From Lachnospiraceae bacterium (GTDB taxonomy: Bacteria; Bacillota; Clostridia; Lachnospirales; Lachnospiraceae), in NCBI GenBank assembly GCA_900770325.1, contig CAAGKE010000004.1, forward strand, positions 1 to 7,320: a DNA stretch of 7,320 bases. Direction: 5' to 3'. The notes below the pieces were generated by a model, which worked only from the letters and a program-made list of their open reading frames with translations, made no database searches and was not told where the DNA came from. The translations under genes were made by a program, and so were the position numbers. How positions within the stretch are numbered: position 1 is the stretch's first letter; every line of letters begins with the position of its first letter. Below, piece by piece: positions 1 to 6,269 of the stretch.

Positions 1-123
1 GCGAAGGTGGGCAAACAGGAACTGCAGCTGGAGGAACCGCCTCCATTGCAGCCGACGCTGCCCAATTTGGAAACGTACGACACCATCATTTTGATCTACC
101 CTCTGTGGTGGGGTACGGTTCCA
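1..123 (+). pseudogene. Flavodoxin-like protein, internal fragment (both ends missing)
   Basis: The frame beginning at base 1 encodes about 41 residues. They include LETYDTIILIYPLWWGTVP, which resembles the central strand and FMN-contact loop of flavodoxins of the 'YDxIxxGYPxWWGTxP' type. In the family this segment is followed by a helix (xxVxTFLE...). Here homology stops after TVP, and the frame continues for about 40 unrelated residues to a stop at 246. The 5' end lies outside the window. Flavodoxins are small cytoplasmic FMN electron carriers. This copy lacks the rest of its fold and cannot be functional as read. The break coincides with the start of the recombinase fragment in another frame. 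The family call rests on one motif block, but that block is characteristic. Confidence 0.6.
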
Positions 124-695
124 AGCTCTGGCATTCCAACGATGCCTACAAGCGGACGATTTGGCAGTGCAACCAGAAATACAAAAACGAAGTCCGCTGC
201 AAGACTCCTTACCTCGATGAGGAGGACATCAAAGCCCGGTTCATGACCGCTGCCAACATCCTGCTCTCCGGCAGGAAAGAAGCCATCAAAGCCTTTGAAC
301 TGGCGCAGGCTACCGTCTTTGACCTGACAGAACTTACCGCCAAGCAGGCCGAATACCGAAGCGAGATGGAAATCGTCTCCCAGATGATGCAAAGGTGCAT
401 CCGGGAAAACGCCACCGTAGCCCTTGACCAGACGGAATATCAAAAACGCTTTGAAGCCCTGAACACCCGCTTTGAATCCGCCAAGCAGAACTACGAGACC
501 GTTACCAAGGAGATCAGCGATAAGCAATCCCGCAAGGCGCAGATGGAAGACTTCCTGAAGCTCCTGAAGGCGCAGGACGGACAACTCACAGAGTTTTCCG
601 ACGGTCTCTGGCTTGGGCTCCTCGAATATGCCACCATATACGCAGACGGCAGGATGACCTTCACCTTCAAGAATGGGGACACCATCGATGGATAA
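111..695 (+). pseudogene. Large serine recombinase, C-terminal fragment
   Basis: About 194 residues match the C-terminal part of large serine recombinases (resolvase/invertase superfamily, recombinase zinc-beta-ribbon plus coiled coil). The fragment opens with YGSKLWHS, then IWQCN and a second Cys (EVRC), which form the second half of the zinc ribbon. The CxxC first half, which should lie just upstream, is missing. The next part, about residues 60-170, is long and charged, fitting the coiled coil that controls synapsis in integrases of this class. It ends with TFTFKNGDTIDG and TAA at 693-695. The N-terminal catalytic serine domain and the DNA-binding 'recombinase' domain are absent, and no ribosome site precedes the frame, so it is a remnant. 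Intact relatives integrate and excise mobile elements, so an element edge may once have been nearby. Confidence 0.85.
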
Positions 696-705
696 ACACC
701 AAAAG

Positions 706-750
706 CACTCTCGAAGATCAAGAAATGATAATCGAGAGTGTTGTATTTTT
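706..750. terminator. Intrinsic terminator between convergent genes
   Basis: A perfect 9-bp stem, CACTCTCGA (706-714) with TCGAGAGTG (732-740), encloses a 17-nt loop. On the plus strand it is followed by TTGTATTTTT (741-750), a U-rich tract that would end recombinase transcription. On the minus strand the same stem is followed by a shorter CTTTTGG tract, so it probably also serves the redox operon ending at 774. The loop is longer than usual, but stem and U-tract are clear. Confidence 0.75.
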
Positions 751-773
751 ATAATGATATAAGCCTTTCTGAC

Positions 774-1298
774 TTAAACTTCTGTAACCATCTGACCAAC
801 TGAATTGCGTTTGAAATGCCATGGATTTGGTTTACTGTCTTCTGCAGGATATCCCATGGCAAACATCATGACCGGAACAATATTTTCCGGAAGGTCGAAT
901 GTCTCTGCTACAGCCACAGAATCAAACCCTCGCAGCCATACGCTGTGAATTCCCAGTTCCTGTGCCTCATACATCATCGTTGTTGCTGCAATGGTTGCGT
1001 CCTGCTCCCCTGAGTTGTAATCCTCATACTTCCGGTCAGCTGGATTATGCCATACAACATTTTTATCATAGCAGACCAGAAACATCAGCGGCGCGTTATA
1101 ATGAGATACCCGCATAGTTCTTGCCTTCCTCAAAGCTTCCTCACTGCGTATCACATAGACTCTTTGCGGCTGATAGTTGCATGCTGTCGGCGCGATACGG
1201 CCAGCTTCCAGAATCCGATCGATCTTGTCCTGTTCAACCGGACGGCTGTCAAATTTGCGTTCTGAATACCTATCTTTTGCCAATTCCATGAAAGACAT
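774..1298 (-). CDS. Nitroreductase family protein
   Basis: This 174-residue protein is a compact member of the FMN-dependent nitroreductase family, cytoplasmic enzymes that reduce nitroaromatics, quinones or flavins with NAD(P)H. The N-terminus carries the family's FMN-phosphate site (R10, S12 and R14 in RYSERKF), followed by APTACNYQPQ at residues 36-45. Near the C-terminus are GIHSVWLRGFD and the closing HFKR motif. Length is at the short end for the family but complete. The start is supported by GGGAGGAAA ending about 6 nt before the ATG. It is the last gene of the Rrf2 operon, 35 bp after the OYE-type gene and just before the terminator at 706-740. The true substrate cannot be told from sequence. 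The family call is secure. Confidence 0.93.
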   Translation of the reverse strand: MSFMELAKDRYSERKFDSRPVEQDKIDRILEAGRIAPTACNYQPQRVYVIRSEEALRKARTMRVSHYNAPLMFLVCYDKNVVWHNPADRKYEDYNSGEQDATIAATTMMYEAQELGIHSVWLRGFDSVAVAETFDLPENIVPVMMFAMGYPAEDSKPNPWHFKRNSVGQMVTEV

Positions 1299-1333
1299 TA
1301 TATATTTCCTCCCAACAATAATTTCAGTTATAC

Positions 1334-2335
1334 TTATCCGTCAATCTTTACTGCTCTTATTCTTCCCGGACATTTACTTCCATCGCTGCCCCACCAACAC
1401 ATACGACATCCAAGGCACGGCCTGTAATCCGGATCATCCAGACTCCTCGTTGCAAACAACGGATCCGCCAGAAACGGTTTCGCGTAAGCGACCAGATCTG
1501 CGCCCCCGTCCTGAATCAGCTTATCTCCACGTCGAATTGTATCGATGCCGATCCCTGCTATTACCGGAATATCCACATATTTCTTCAGCAAAGACGCCGC
1601 ATATGTCATCTCCGAATATTCATATTTGGCCGGGATGCCGCTCGGATACTGCCTGATGGCGCCGTATGAAACATTTAAAATATCAATACCAAGTGCTTCG
1701 ATCGACTTTGCCTGCCGGATATCCGCATCCCAGTCAAAGCTGCATCCCATACGGTAGGAAATGATAAAATCATCCGGAGCATTGTTCCTTGTAAACTTAA
1801 TGATTTCCCGGACAAAATCCAGCCCGTTGCTATATTTATCTGTTCGCCGGTTTTTATACGGATCAACGATCTGCCCAAGTGTCAGATCATGGCATCCATG
1901 AATCTCGATGCCGTCTACACCTGCGTCTATACAAAGCTTTACACCCACCAGGAACTGATGCAGGAATTCATCCATTTCCTCCGTTGTCCAACTGTTTGAA
2001 TATGGATATCCGGAACCAAGCTGGACAATAAACGTACTTCCGTTTTTACGGGCAGCTTCCCCAATCCGCTTAAGTGGTTCAAGATTTTCTCTTTTAAATG
2101 CCCCCGGCATCGGCCATCCGGTATAATCAATGCTCTTCTGTGAGACAACCATGCTCTGGAATATGATAAGTCCTATGTTGTTTTCAGCAAGCGTGATATA
2201 TTCCTTTATGACTTCCTCACCCATGATCGCATCATCATAGGTGAATGTGTATCCGACGCGCTCTGCCGGGCCTAGGACAATCCTGTTTTTCAGTGCTTTC
2301 CCTTTTATCTCCAAGGGAGTATAGATATCTGTCAT
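1334..2335 (-). CDS. Old Yellow Enzyme-type NADH:flavin oxidoreductase with C-terminal Cys cluster
   Basis: This 333-residue TIM-barrel flavoprotein belongs to the OYE/2,4-dienoyl-CoA reductase group, which reduces activated C=C bonds. The frame is open 27 codons further upstream, but AAAAAGGAG sits 6 nt before the ATG at 2335, and MTDIYTPLEIKGKALKNRI is the family's normal N-terminus. H146-G-C-H149 supplies the two substrate-binding histidines, followed by P159..NRRTDKY. GIGIDTIRRGDKLIQ and DLVAYAKPFLADP match the FMN-phosphate region, with AKP replacing the usual GRP. Residues 307-322 hold C-x2-C-x2-C-x8-C, resembling the 4Fe-4S site of the longer dienoyl-CoA reductases, but the second flavin/NAD domain of those enzymes is absent. 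Electrons must therefore come from NAD(P)H directly or from a partner. It starts 13 bp after the DUF3795 gene. Confidence 0.92.
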   Translation of the reverse strand: MTDIYTPLEIKGKALKNRIVLGPAERVGYTFTYDDAIMGEEVIKEYITLAENNIGLIIFQSMVVSQKSIDYTGWPMPGAFKRENLEPLKRIGEAARKNGSTFIVQLGSGYPYSNSWTTEEMDEFLHQFLVGVKLCIDAGVDGIEIHGCHDLTLGQIVDPYKNRRTDKYSNGLDFVREIIKFTRNNAPDDFIISYRMGCSFDWDADIRQAKSIEALGIDILNVSYGAIRQYPSGIPAKYEYSEMTYAASLLKKYVDIPVIAGIGIDTIRRGDKLIQDGGADLVAYAKPFLADPLFATRSLDDPDYRPCLGCRMCWWGSDGSKCPGRIRAVKIDG

Positions 2336-2348
2336 CTGTATCTCCTTT

Positions 2349-2750
2349 TTAGCGGTGAATCTTTCCACAGCCGCTGCAAATGCCATCGTGGACGCATATG
2401 ATACTTCCGCATTCACAGGTCCACTTTTCCCTCTCAGCTTCCAGAAATACCTTCATCCCACTTTCCCGAATGGCTTTCATGTTTTCAAACGGGGATTCTT
2501 TCAGCGCATATTGGCTTAAATAGCGTGTTTCACGCTCGATAGAATCCTCACACGGAAAGTCCTTGCATTCATCACAGAAACGATATCCTCTCCGCTTTAC
2601 ACATTTTATAATTGTACACATTGTTGAACAAAATTCGGGCTTGTTTTCGCCCGGTCCATTACAGCCGGCGCACGGTTTTTCTTTATTTAGAGCCTGACTG
2701 CAAATGCTGCAGTCCAATCCACACGGAGCAATCATGTTCTCTGTAAACAT
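2349..2750 (-). CDS. DUF3795 domain cysteine-rich protein
   Basis: This small protein of 133 residues has 16 cysteines. The N-terminal block (APCGLDCSIC at 8-17, CAGC at 27-30, then Cys 41, 45, 50, 59, 62 and 67) is the DUF3795 signature. That family of anaerobes has no established function and is presumed to bind metal or an Fe-S cluster. A separate C-terminal knuckle, C112-x-C114-x4-C119-x5-C125-x2-C128, looks like an added zinc or Fe-S site. AGAGG lies 8 nt before the ATG, and the gene begins 3 bp after the preceding stop, so the two are almost certainly co-transcribed and translationally coupled. There is no signal peptide or membrane segment. Position between two flavoenzymes suggests an electron-transfer, metal-delivery or assembly role, which is inference only. 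Confidence 0.85.
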   Translation of the reverse strand: MFTENMIAPCGLDCSICSQALNKEKPCAGCNGPGENKPEFCSTMCTIIKCVKRRGYRFCDECKDFPCEDSIERETRYLSQYALKESPFENMKAIRESGMKVFLEAEREKWTCECGSIICVHDGICSGCGKIHR

Positions 2751-2753
2751 TTG

Positions 2754-3410
2754 TCAGTCCTCTTTCTGAATACAAAGTCTCTTTCCTAGCTCGTAAGCTT
2801 TCTCCAGATCGATCGGGAACTGCACATCCCTCTGGTGCGTTTTATGCTCCAGATCAAAGACATCGGCTTCATATTTGCTGTAATCATCAAATTGCCAGGT
2901 ATCAGCCGCGTACAGTGTTTCACAATCGCCGAAATAAGAAGTGATTGCCTCCGCCGCTGTTTCAAACGGATAATTGTAACCGCAGTTTAAGATATCCAGC
3001 GGAACCTGACTTGTGACGATCAAACCGCATTTCTTTCGGATCGGATTCAGTCTTTCATTTTCCTGATCCTTGTTGTACAGCACGGTCGGAAACAACATCC
3101 TGTGAATGAGAGAAGCCATTTCGCCGGTCATCCCGTCGTAGTAGATAGGAGTGCCCATGACCACGACATCTGCCGTATGAAGTTTCTCCAGTACGGGACG
3201 AAGGTCATCACGGATAGCGCACACACCGTTTGTCTTAGTCCCTTTTATCTTGCAGGCAAAACATGATTTGCAATCGGTGTAGTGTAAATCGTAAAGATGG
3301 ATCATCTCTGTCTCAGCCCCCATCTCTTTTGCACCATGTTCTGCTGCCATCAAAAGCTTGTGCGTGTTCCAGTTTTTTCTCGGACTGCCATTCAGAAATA
3401 TTGCTTTCAT
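2754..3410 (-). CDS. Flavodoxin-fold NAD(P)H-dependent oxidoreductase with Cys cluster (iron-sulfur flavoprotein-like)
   Basis: This 218-residue protein belongs to the NADPH-dependent FMN reductase / iron-sulfur flavoprotein superfamily. It opens with MKAIFLNGSPRK...NTHKLL, the FMN-phosphate loop, and has GTPIYYDGMTGEMASLIHR as the second flavin-contact loop. Between them is D-C47-x2-C50-x2-C53-x10-C64 (AIRDD follows), the compact cysteine motif typical of iron-sulfur flavoproteins, though the last spacing is longer than usual. Such proteins reduce quinones, flavins or oxygen species in anaerobes. Two ATG codons are adjacent: GGGAG is only 3 nt from the first (3413) but 6 nt from the second (3410), so the second is preferred. 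It starts 11 bp after the Rrf2 regulator. A plain FMN reductase without a cluster is the main alternative. Confidence 0.88.
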   Translation of the reverse strand: MKAIFLNGSPRKNWNTHKLLMAAEHGAKEMGAETEMIHLYDLHYTDCKSCFACKIKGTKTNGVCAIRDDLRPVLEKLHTADVVVMGTPIYYDGMTGEMASLIHRMLFPTVLYNKDQENERLNPIRKKCGLIVTSQVPLDILNCGYNYPFETAAEAITSYFGDCETLYAADTWQFDDYSKYEADVFDLEHKTHQRDVQFPIDLEKAYELGKRLCIQKED

Positions 3411-3421
3411 CATAATCTCCC

Positions 3422-3856
3422 TTAATGTTGATCTGATTCCTTCATGTTCTTCAAAATGGAATCAATCAAATCCCGCAGCGTTCTCTCGGAGAGAACTTTT
3501 TCTATAGCACCTTCCATATCGTTAAATAGTTCTTCGATGACCGGCTTTTCACATTTTCCGAGCTGTATCTTTGTATTCGGTTTCTGAGAAAGATCCATAT
3601 TAATCTTACTTACTCCGGGTTCCACCGCATCATAAATTTCCGTCAATGTAATGTCTTCCGGAGCCTTAAGAAGTGAACATCCTTTTGATTTGGATGCACT
3701 GTTGATCAATCCTGCCTTTGACAGAGATGAAAGGATTCTTCTGACATAGCTTGGATTTGTATTCAGTGTTTTGGCGAGTGTTTCCGATGTCATAGATTCC
3801 TCAGACTCGCTGATGAATATCATGGAATGCAGCGCTACCGCAAATTTGGTATCCAT
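3422..3856 (-). CDS. Rrf2 family transcriptional regulator
   Basis: The 144-residue protein starts MDTKFAVALH, the usual Rrf2 opening, and has a winged helix-turn-helix over residues 20-65 (SETLAKTLNTNPSYVRRIL as recognition region). EDITLTEIYDAV (67-78) is the conserved linker, and the rest is a dimerisation helix region. Fe-S-sensing members such as IscR and NsrR carry three clustered cysteines near residues 90-105. Here there is only C102, plus C60 in the wing, where the usual GGY is changed to KGCS. It is therefore unlikely to bind a cluster in the usual way and resembles cluster-free members such as CymR or YwnA. GGAG lies 7 nt before the ATG. It is the first gene of the operon, next to a promoter overlapped by an inverted repeat, so self-repression is likely. 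Confidence 0.92.
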   Translation of the reverse strand: MDTKFAVALHSMIFISESEESMTSETLAKTLNTNPSYVRRILSSLSKAGLINSASKSKGCSLLKAPEDITLTEIYDAVEPGVSKINMDLSQKPNTKIQLGKCEKPVIEELFNDMEGAIEKVLSERTLRDLIDSILKNMKESDQH

Positions 3857-3873
3857 ACATGATCTCCGTTCTG

Positions 3874-3894
3874 TTACTGTATCTAACGCAGTAA
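3874..3894. promoter_or_regulatory. Candidate Rrf2 operator (inverted repeat at transcription start)
   Basis: TTACTG (3874-3879) and CAGTAA (3889-3894) form a perfect 6-bp inverted repeat with a 9-bp spacer, 21 bp in all. It sits directly downstream of the -10 box and covers the predicted transcription start. That position suits a repressor. The size fits the dimeric Rrf2 family. Binding by this protein is inferred from adjacency. Confidence 0.55.
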
Positions 3895-3895
3895 T

Positions 3896-3924
3896 AGAAT
3901 ACTATGATATACATCTCTTGTCAA
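3896..3924 (-). promoter_or_regulatory. Sigma-70-type promoter of the Rrf2 redox operon
   Basis: On the minus strand a perfect -35 box TTGACA (3919-3924) is followed after exactly 17 bp by TATTCT (3896-3901), a -10 box with four of six consensus bases. Transcription would start near 3889, leaving a leader of about 33 nt before the Rrf2 start codon. This is the only good promoter seen upstream of the five genes. Confidence 0.7.
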
Positions 3925-3965
3925 TGCAAACATTTATCGAGGTTGTATTATGCGCAGATTTCGCA

Positions 3966-3989
3966 CAAAAATAGCCGGGACATCTCCCG
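3966..3989 (-). terminator. Possible weak terminator after the hsdM remnant
   Basis: Read on the minus strand, CGGGA-GATG-TCCCG (3989-3976) forms a 5-bp stem with a 4-nt loop, followed by GGCTATTTTTG with five U residues (3971-3967). It would partly insulate the operon promoter from transcription coming through hsdM. The stem is short, so efficiency is doubtful. Confidence 0.35.
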
Positions 3990-4001
3990 ACCTTCAAGGG
4001 C

Positions 4002-4042
4002 AGGCTCGTTCGAGCCTACTTTATGCCAAAAACGAGCCTACT
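4002..4042. repeat. Triple AGGCTCG repeat: inverted pair plus direct copy
   Basis: AGGCTCG occurs at 4002-4008 on the plus strand and, inverted as CGAGCCT, at 4011-4017 and 4033-4039. The first two form a near-palindrome with a 2-nt centre. The last two extend to a direct repeat CGAGCCTACT (4011-4020 and 4033-4042), offset by 22 bp and each followed by ATGC after 0 or 2 extra bases. The copies lie in non-coding DNA between the broken hsdM homology and the redox operon. The function is unknown. Options are a recombination or attachment site remnant, or a binding site. Confidence 0.6.
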
Positions 4043-4772
4043 ATGCACATTTTAACGATTGCCCTGTTTTTCGTATCAATCTCGTAGTCTTAATATCGAT
4101 GACAGTGATGACCTTGTTATCCCCAAAGATATCATCACATCCTTCGGCAGTAAGGACGGAAACGAGCATACGGATGATATCGCGGCCCGTATAAAACTGC
4201 CCGGCGTCTACATTTTGAAAGAATCGCCCTATGAGGTTTTCAAAAATATAGCCCATACGGACAGAATCAAACCGTTCCGGAGAAAGGTCAAGCGTAGAAA
4301 AATCGTGGACCACACTAAAGAGACATTTTTCATTGTTCATCTTATCGATTTCATCGAAAACATGAAGACCGCCCTTCCCATTCTCAACATCCGTGCCAAA
4401 GAGGATTTCCTTGACATTAGGGGAAAATCCCTGGATGTATGATTTGAAATTTTCTGCCAGATGATCAGCATCGTTCAAAAGCTCTGCTAAATCAAACTTC
4501 GATTTGTTATAAAACGGGTACCCAGTTTTCTCGTAAAGTTCCTCGTCAGAAACATCTCCGTATTTTTCGATCAAATCAATGACTTTTTTCTTCGTAGGTG
4601 CCAGACTGCACTCAAAACGGCGGATAATAGTCATAGGAATAATTACATCACCGTATTTATCCGGCATGTATGCATTGCGAATGTTATTTGCAATGGACCA
4701 GATAAAATTGGAATCATCAACAATTTCACTGGAATTTTCCGGCGCGTTTAAATTAATATTCTGTATGCTCAT
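4041..4772 (-). pseudogene. hsdM: Type I restriction-modification DNA methyltransferase subunit, N-terminal fragment
   Basis: Residues 1-227 match HsdM, the adenine methyltransferase subunit of type I R-M systems. The helical N-terminal domain is clear (NFIWSIANNIRNAYMPDKYGDVIIPMTIIRRFE-like region at 22-54). So is the start of the methyltransferase domain (RMGYIFENLI at 172-181, GQFYTGRDIIRMLV at 191-204). Intact proteins usually exceed 450 residues. Here homology ends at VITVxD (221-226), exactly where the SAM-binding D-x-x-x-G-x-G motif should begin, and 16 unrelated residues follow to the stop. The catalytic NPPF-type motif is lost, and no hsdS or hsdR is present. FYTG replaces the usual FYTP. 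GGAGG lies 5 nt before the ATG. An insertion sequence sits 40 bp upstream, so the native promoter is probably displaced. Confidence 0.88.
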
Positions 4773-4812
4773 TATGTCCTCCGCTAATGTTTTAAGTGTT
4801 TTCTATTATTTA

Positions 4813-4831
4813 ACAGCAGTTTACAGCTTTT
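4813..4831 (+). repeat. Left terminal inverted repeat (IRL)
   Basis: ACAGCAGTTTACAGCTTTT is the exact reverse complement of 6268-6286. The next outward bases (A on the left, G on the right when read inward) differ, which sets the element boundary. Confidence 0.9.
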
Positions 4832-4916
4832 GAGACATAATAAAATCACGTAGTCCCTGCCGGTGTATAATAGATTCACCACAAACCAAACACGAGAGGT
4901 GCTACGTGATGTCTCA
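4831..4916 (+). promoter_or_regulatory. Fold-back structure sequestering the transposase start codon
   Basis: TGAGACAT (4831-4838) pairs with ATGTCTCA (4909-4916), and CACGTAG (4847-4853) pairs with CTACGTG (4902-4908). The result is a 15-bp stem with one 8-nt bulge and a 48-nt apical loop. The GTG (4906) and ATG (4909) start codons lie inside the paired arm. Only a transcript entering from outside the element contains both arms. One initiated at the internal TATAAT would leave the start free. This is the logic of fold-back protection from read-through expression known in IS10 and IS50. Its operation here is inferred from pairing. Confidence 0.6.
4866..4871 (+). promoter_or_regulatory. Probable -10 box of the transposase promoter
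   Basis: A perfect TATAAT lies 38 bp upstream of the transposase ATG at 4909. No good -35 box is seen at 16-18 bp, so the promoter is likely weak, as is usual for transposase genes. Transcripts from it would start near 4878 and so lack the left arm of the fold-back structure at 4831-4853. Confidence 0.5.
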
Positions 4917-6269
4917 ATTATACACCAGTCAGCCGACAGTTAACAGACTCCTGACGACTTTTTCTTCCTTGTTCCCATCTGCGACGAGACGGACGCGCCA
5001 TCTGCTGGCGTGGTTACTCATTGCTCAACTGGCTCTGGAGTCGGCGCCGTCGGTGCGCTGCCTGTTCCGGCAGTTCCTATCGAAGCAGACGGACGCATCG
5101 CTCAACAGCTATTACCGCGCCCTTGGCAACGGCCTCGTCACGGATGCATCCATTCGCCAGGCCTTGGCGCTGCAGGCGCTTGCCATAGTGCCAGAGGCAC
5201 TGCGGCAGGAGCCTATCCTGCTCAGCGTGGACGACACGTCCATTGCCAAGTGGGGCAAGCACTTCGACGGTGTAGGCATCCTGTACGACCACGCCAAACA
5301 CGATGGCAAGTCCTATTTCAATGGGCATGCCTTCGTCAGCCTGACGATGAGCGTGCCGGTCCTCCATGAGACCGCAGGCAAGCAGCAGATCGTTATATCG
5401 CGGTGCCGATTGGCTACGTCATGAGCAACGGCGAAGCCTCGAAGCTGACACTTGCCTGCCAGCTTCTCGATGAAGTCATGCCAATCCTTGAAAAACGCCA
5501 GGTCATCCTGCTCTTCGATAGCTGGTACGCCAAGCGCGAGTTGCTCGCACATGCTCTCAGCTATCCGAATCTCAATGTGACCTGCAATGCACGCCACGAT
5601 ACGGCCATGTTCGAGTTGCCGGATTCGACGGCAGGCCGTCGCGGCCGTCCACCAAAGTACGGTAAACGCTTGATGCTGGACGAGATTGCCAATGATCTCA
5701 CGAATTACCTTTGCCGGATGGACAACTATTTTGTTGCTCACCGTCTGGTGAAAACGCGCATCTTTGGCGACCATACCGTCCATGCCTATGTGACGCTGAG
5801 CAAGAGTGGCTCGTACCGTCTCTTTTTCAGCACCATAGATCCGATGGCGCTGCACATGAGCATTGCTTGGCAGGAGAACAAAGGGCTCCGCAACACCAGC
5901 TCCAAGCATATGGCGATTTACCCGCTCAAGCTCTACAAGCTCCGCTGGGGCATTGAGACGAACTACTACGAGCAGAAGATGTTCTGGGAGCTCGGCAGCT
6001 ACAAAGTTCGCACAAAGACTGCGATTGAGCATCTGCTGAACCTAACGAATTCCGGGCACGCTCTCATGAAGATCCTGCCATATGAGGACGAGCGGCTGAG
6101 CACCTACCGGGACAAGAGCCCGCAAGAGCTGCGGCACGCGCTAAGCCAGCAGATCCACAAGGAAGTATTTTTCGCCACTTTGGTGTCCAAAGCCCAAAGT
6201 AGCATAAATTCAAGCGCATTGCTCAAAGCCTTGCAGGCATTGGCTTGGGGCGATGAGCAAGCGGCTTAA
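4909..6269 (+). pseudogene. IS4-type DDE transposase, frameshifted
   Basis: The protein is read in two frames: 4909 to a stop at 5424 (about 171 residues), and a continuation from about 5391 to 6269. The first part ends its homology at VSLTMSVPVLHETAGKQQI. The second resumes with RYIAVPIGYVMSN, so one missing base near 5389-5392 would restore a single protein of about 450 residues. Catalytic residues are visible: SVDDTS (first Asp at 5230 or 5233), LLFDSWYAK (second Asp at 5517), and YKLRWGIETNYYEQK with Glu at 5955 and Lys at 5976. All DDE residues are intact, but the first Asp is separated from the rest by the frameshift. AGAGG precedes the ATG by 9 nt, and GTG at 4906 is an alternative start. 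No slippery heptamer is present at the break. Confidence 0.88.

Noticed and set aside
7..246. A real flavodoxin-recombinase fusion protein
   Set aside because: The two homologous stretches are in different reading frames, and the flavodoxin frame continues into unrelated residues after 123.
1177..1656. A 159-codon plus-strand open frame
   Set aside because: It is antisense to the well-supported nitroreductase and OYE-type genes and has no recognisable domain.
2336..2416. Longer N-terminus for the OYE-type protein
   Set aside because: The extra 27 codons overlap the end of the DUF3795 gene, lack family similarity, and the AAAAAGGAG site points to the ATG at 2335.
3995..4045. CRISPR array or tRNA-like structure
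   Set aside because: The repeat units are only 7 to 10 bp with irregular spacing, and no cloverleaf can be drawn.
5380..5403. Programmed ribosomal frameshift in the transposase
   Set aside because: A -1 shift is needed, but no slippery heptamer (X XXY YYZ) is present in AAGCAGCAGATCGTTATATC, and IS4-type transposases are normally one frame.
5313..6032. A 239-codon minus-strand open frame
   Set aside because: It lies wholly opposite the transposase, which has clear DDE and YREK motifs. Its own translation shows no recognisable domain and it has no ribosome site context.
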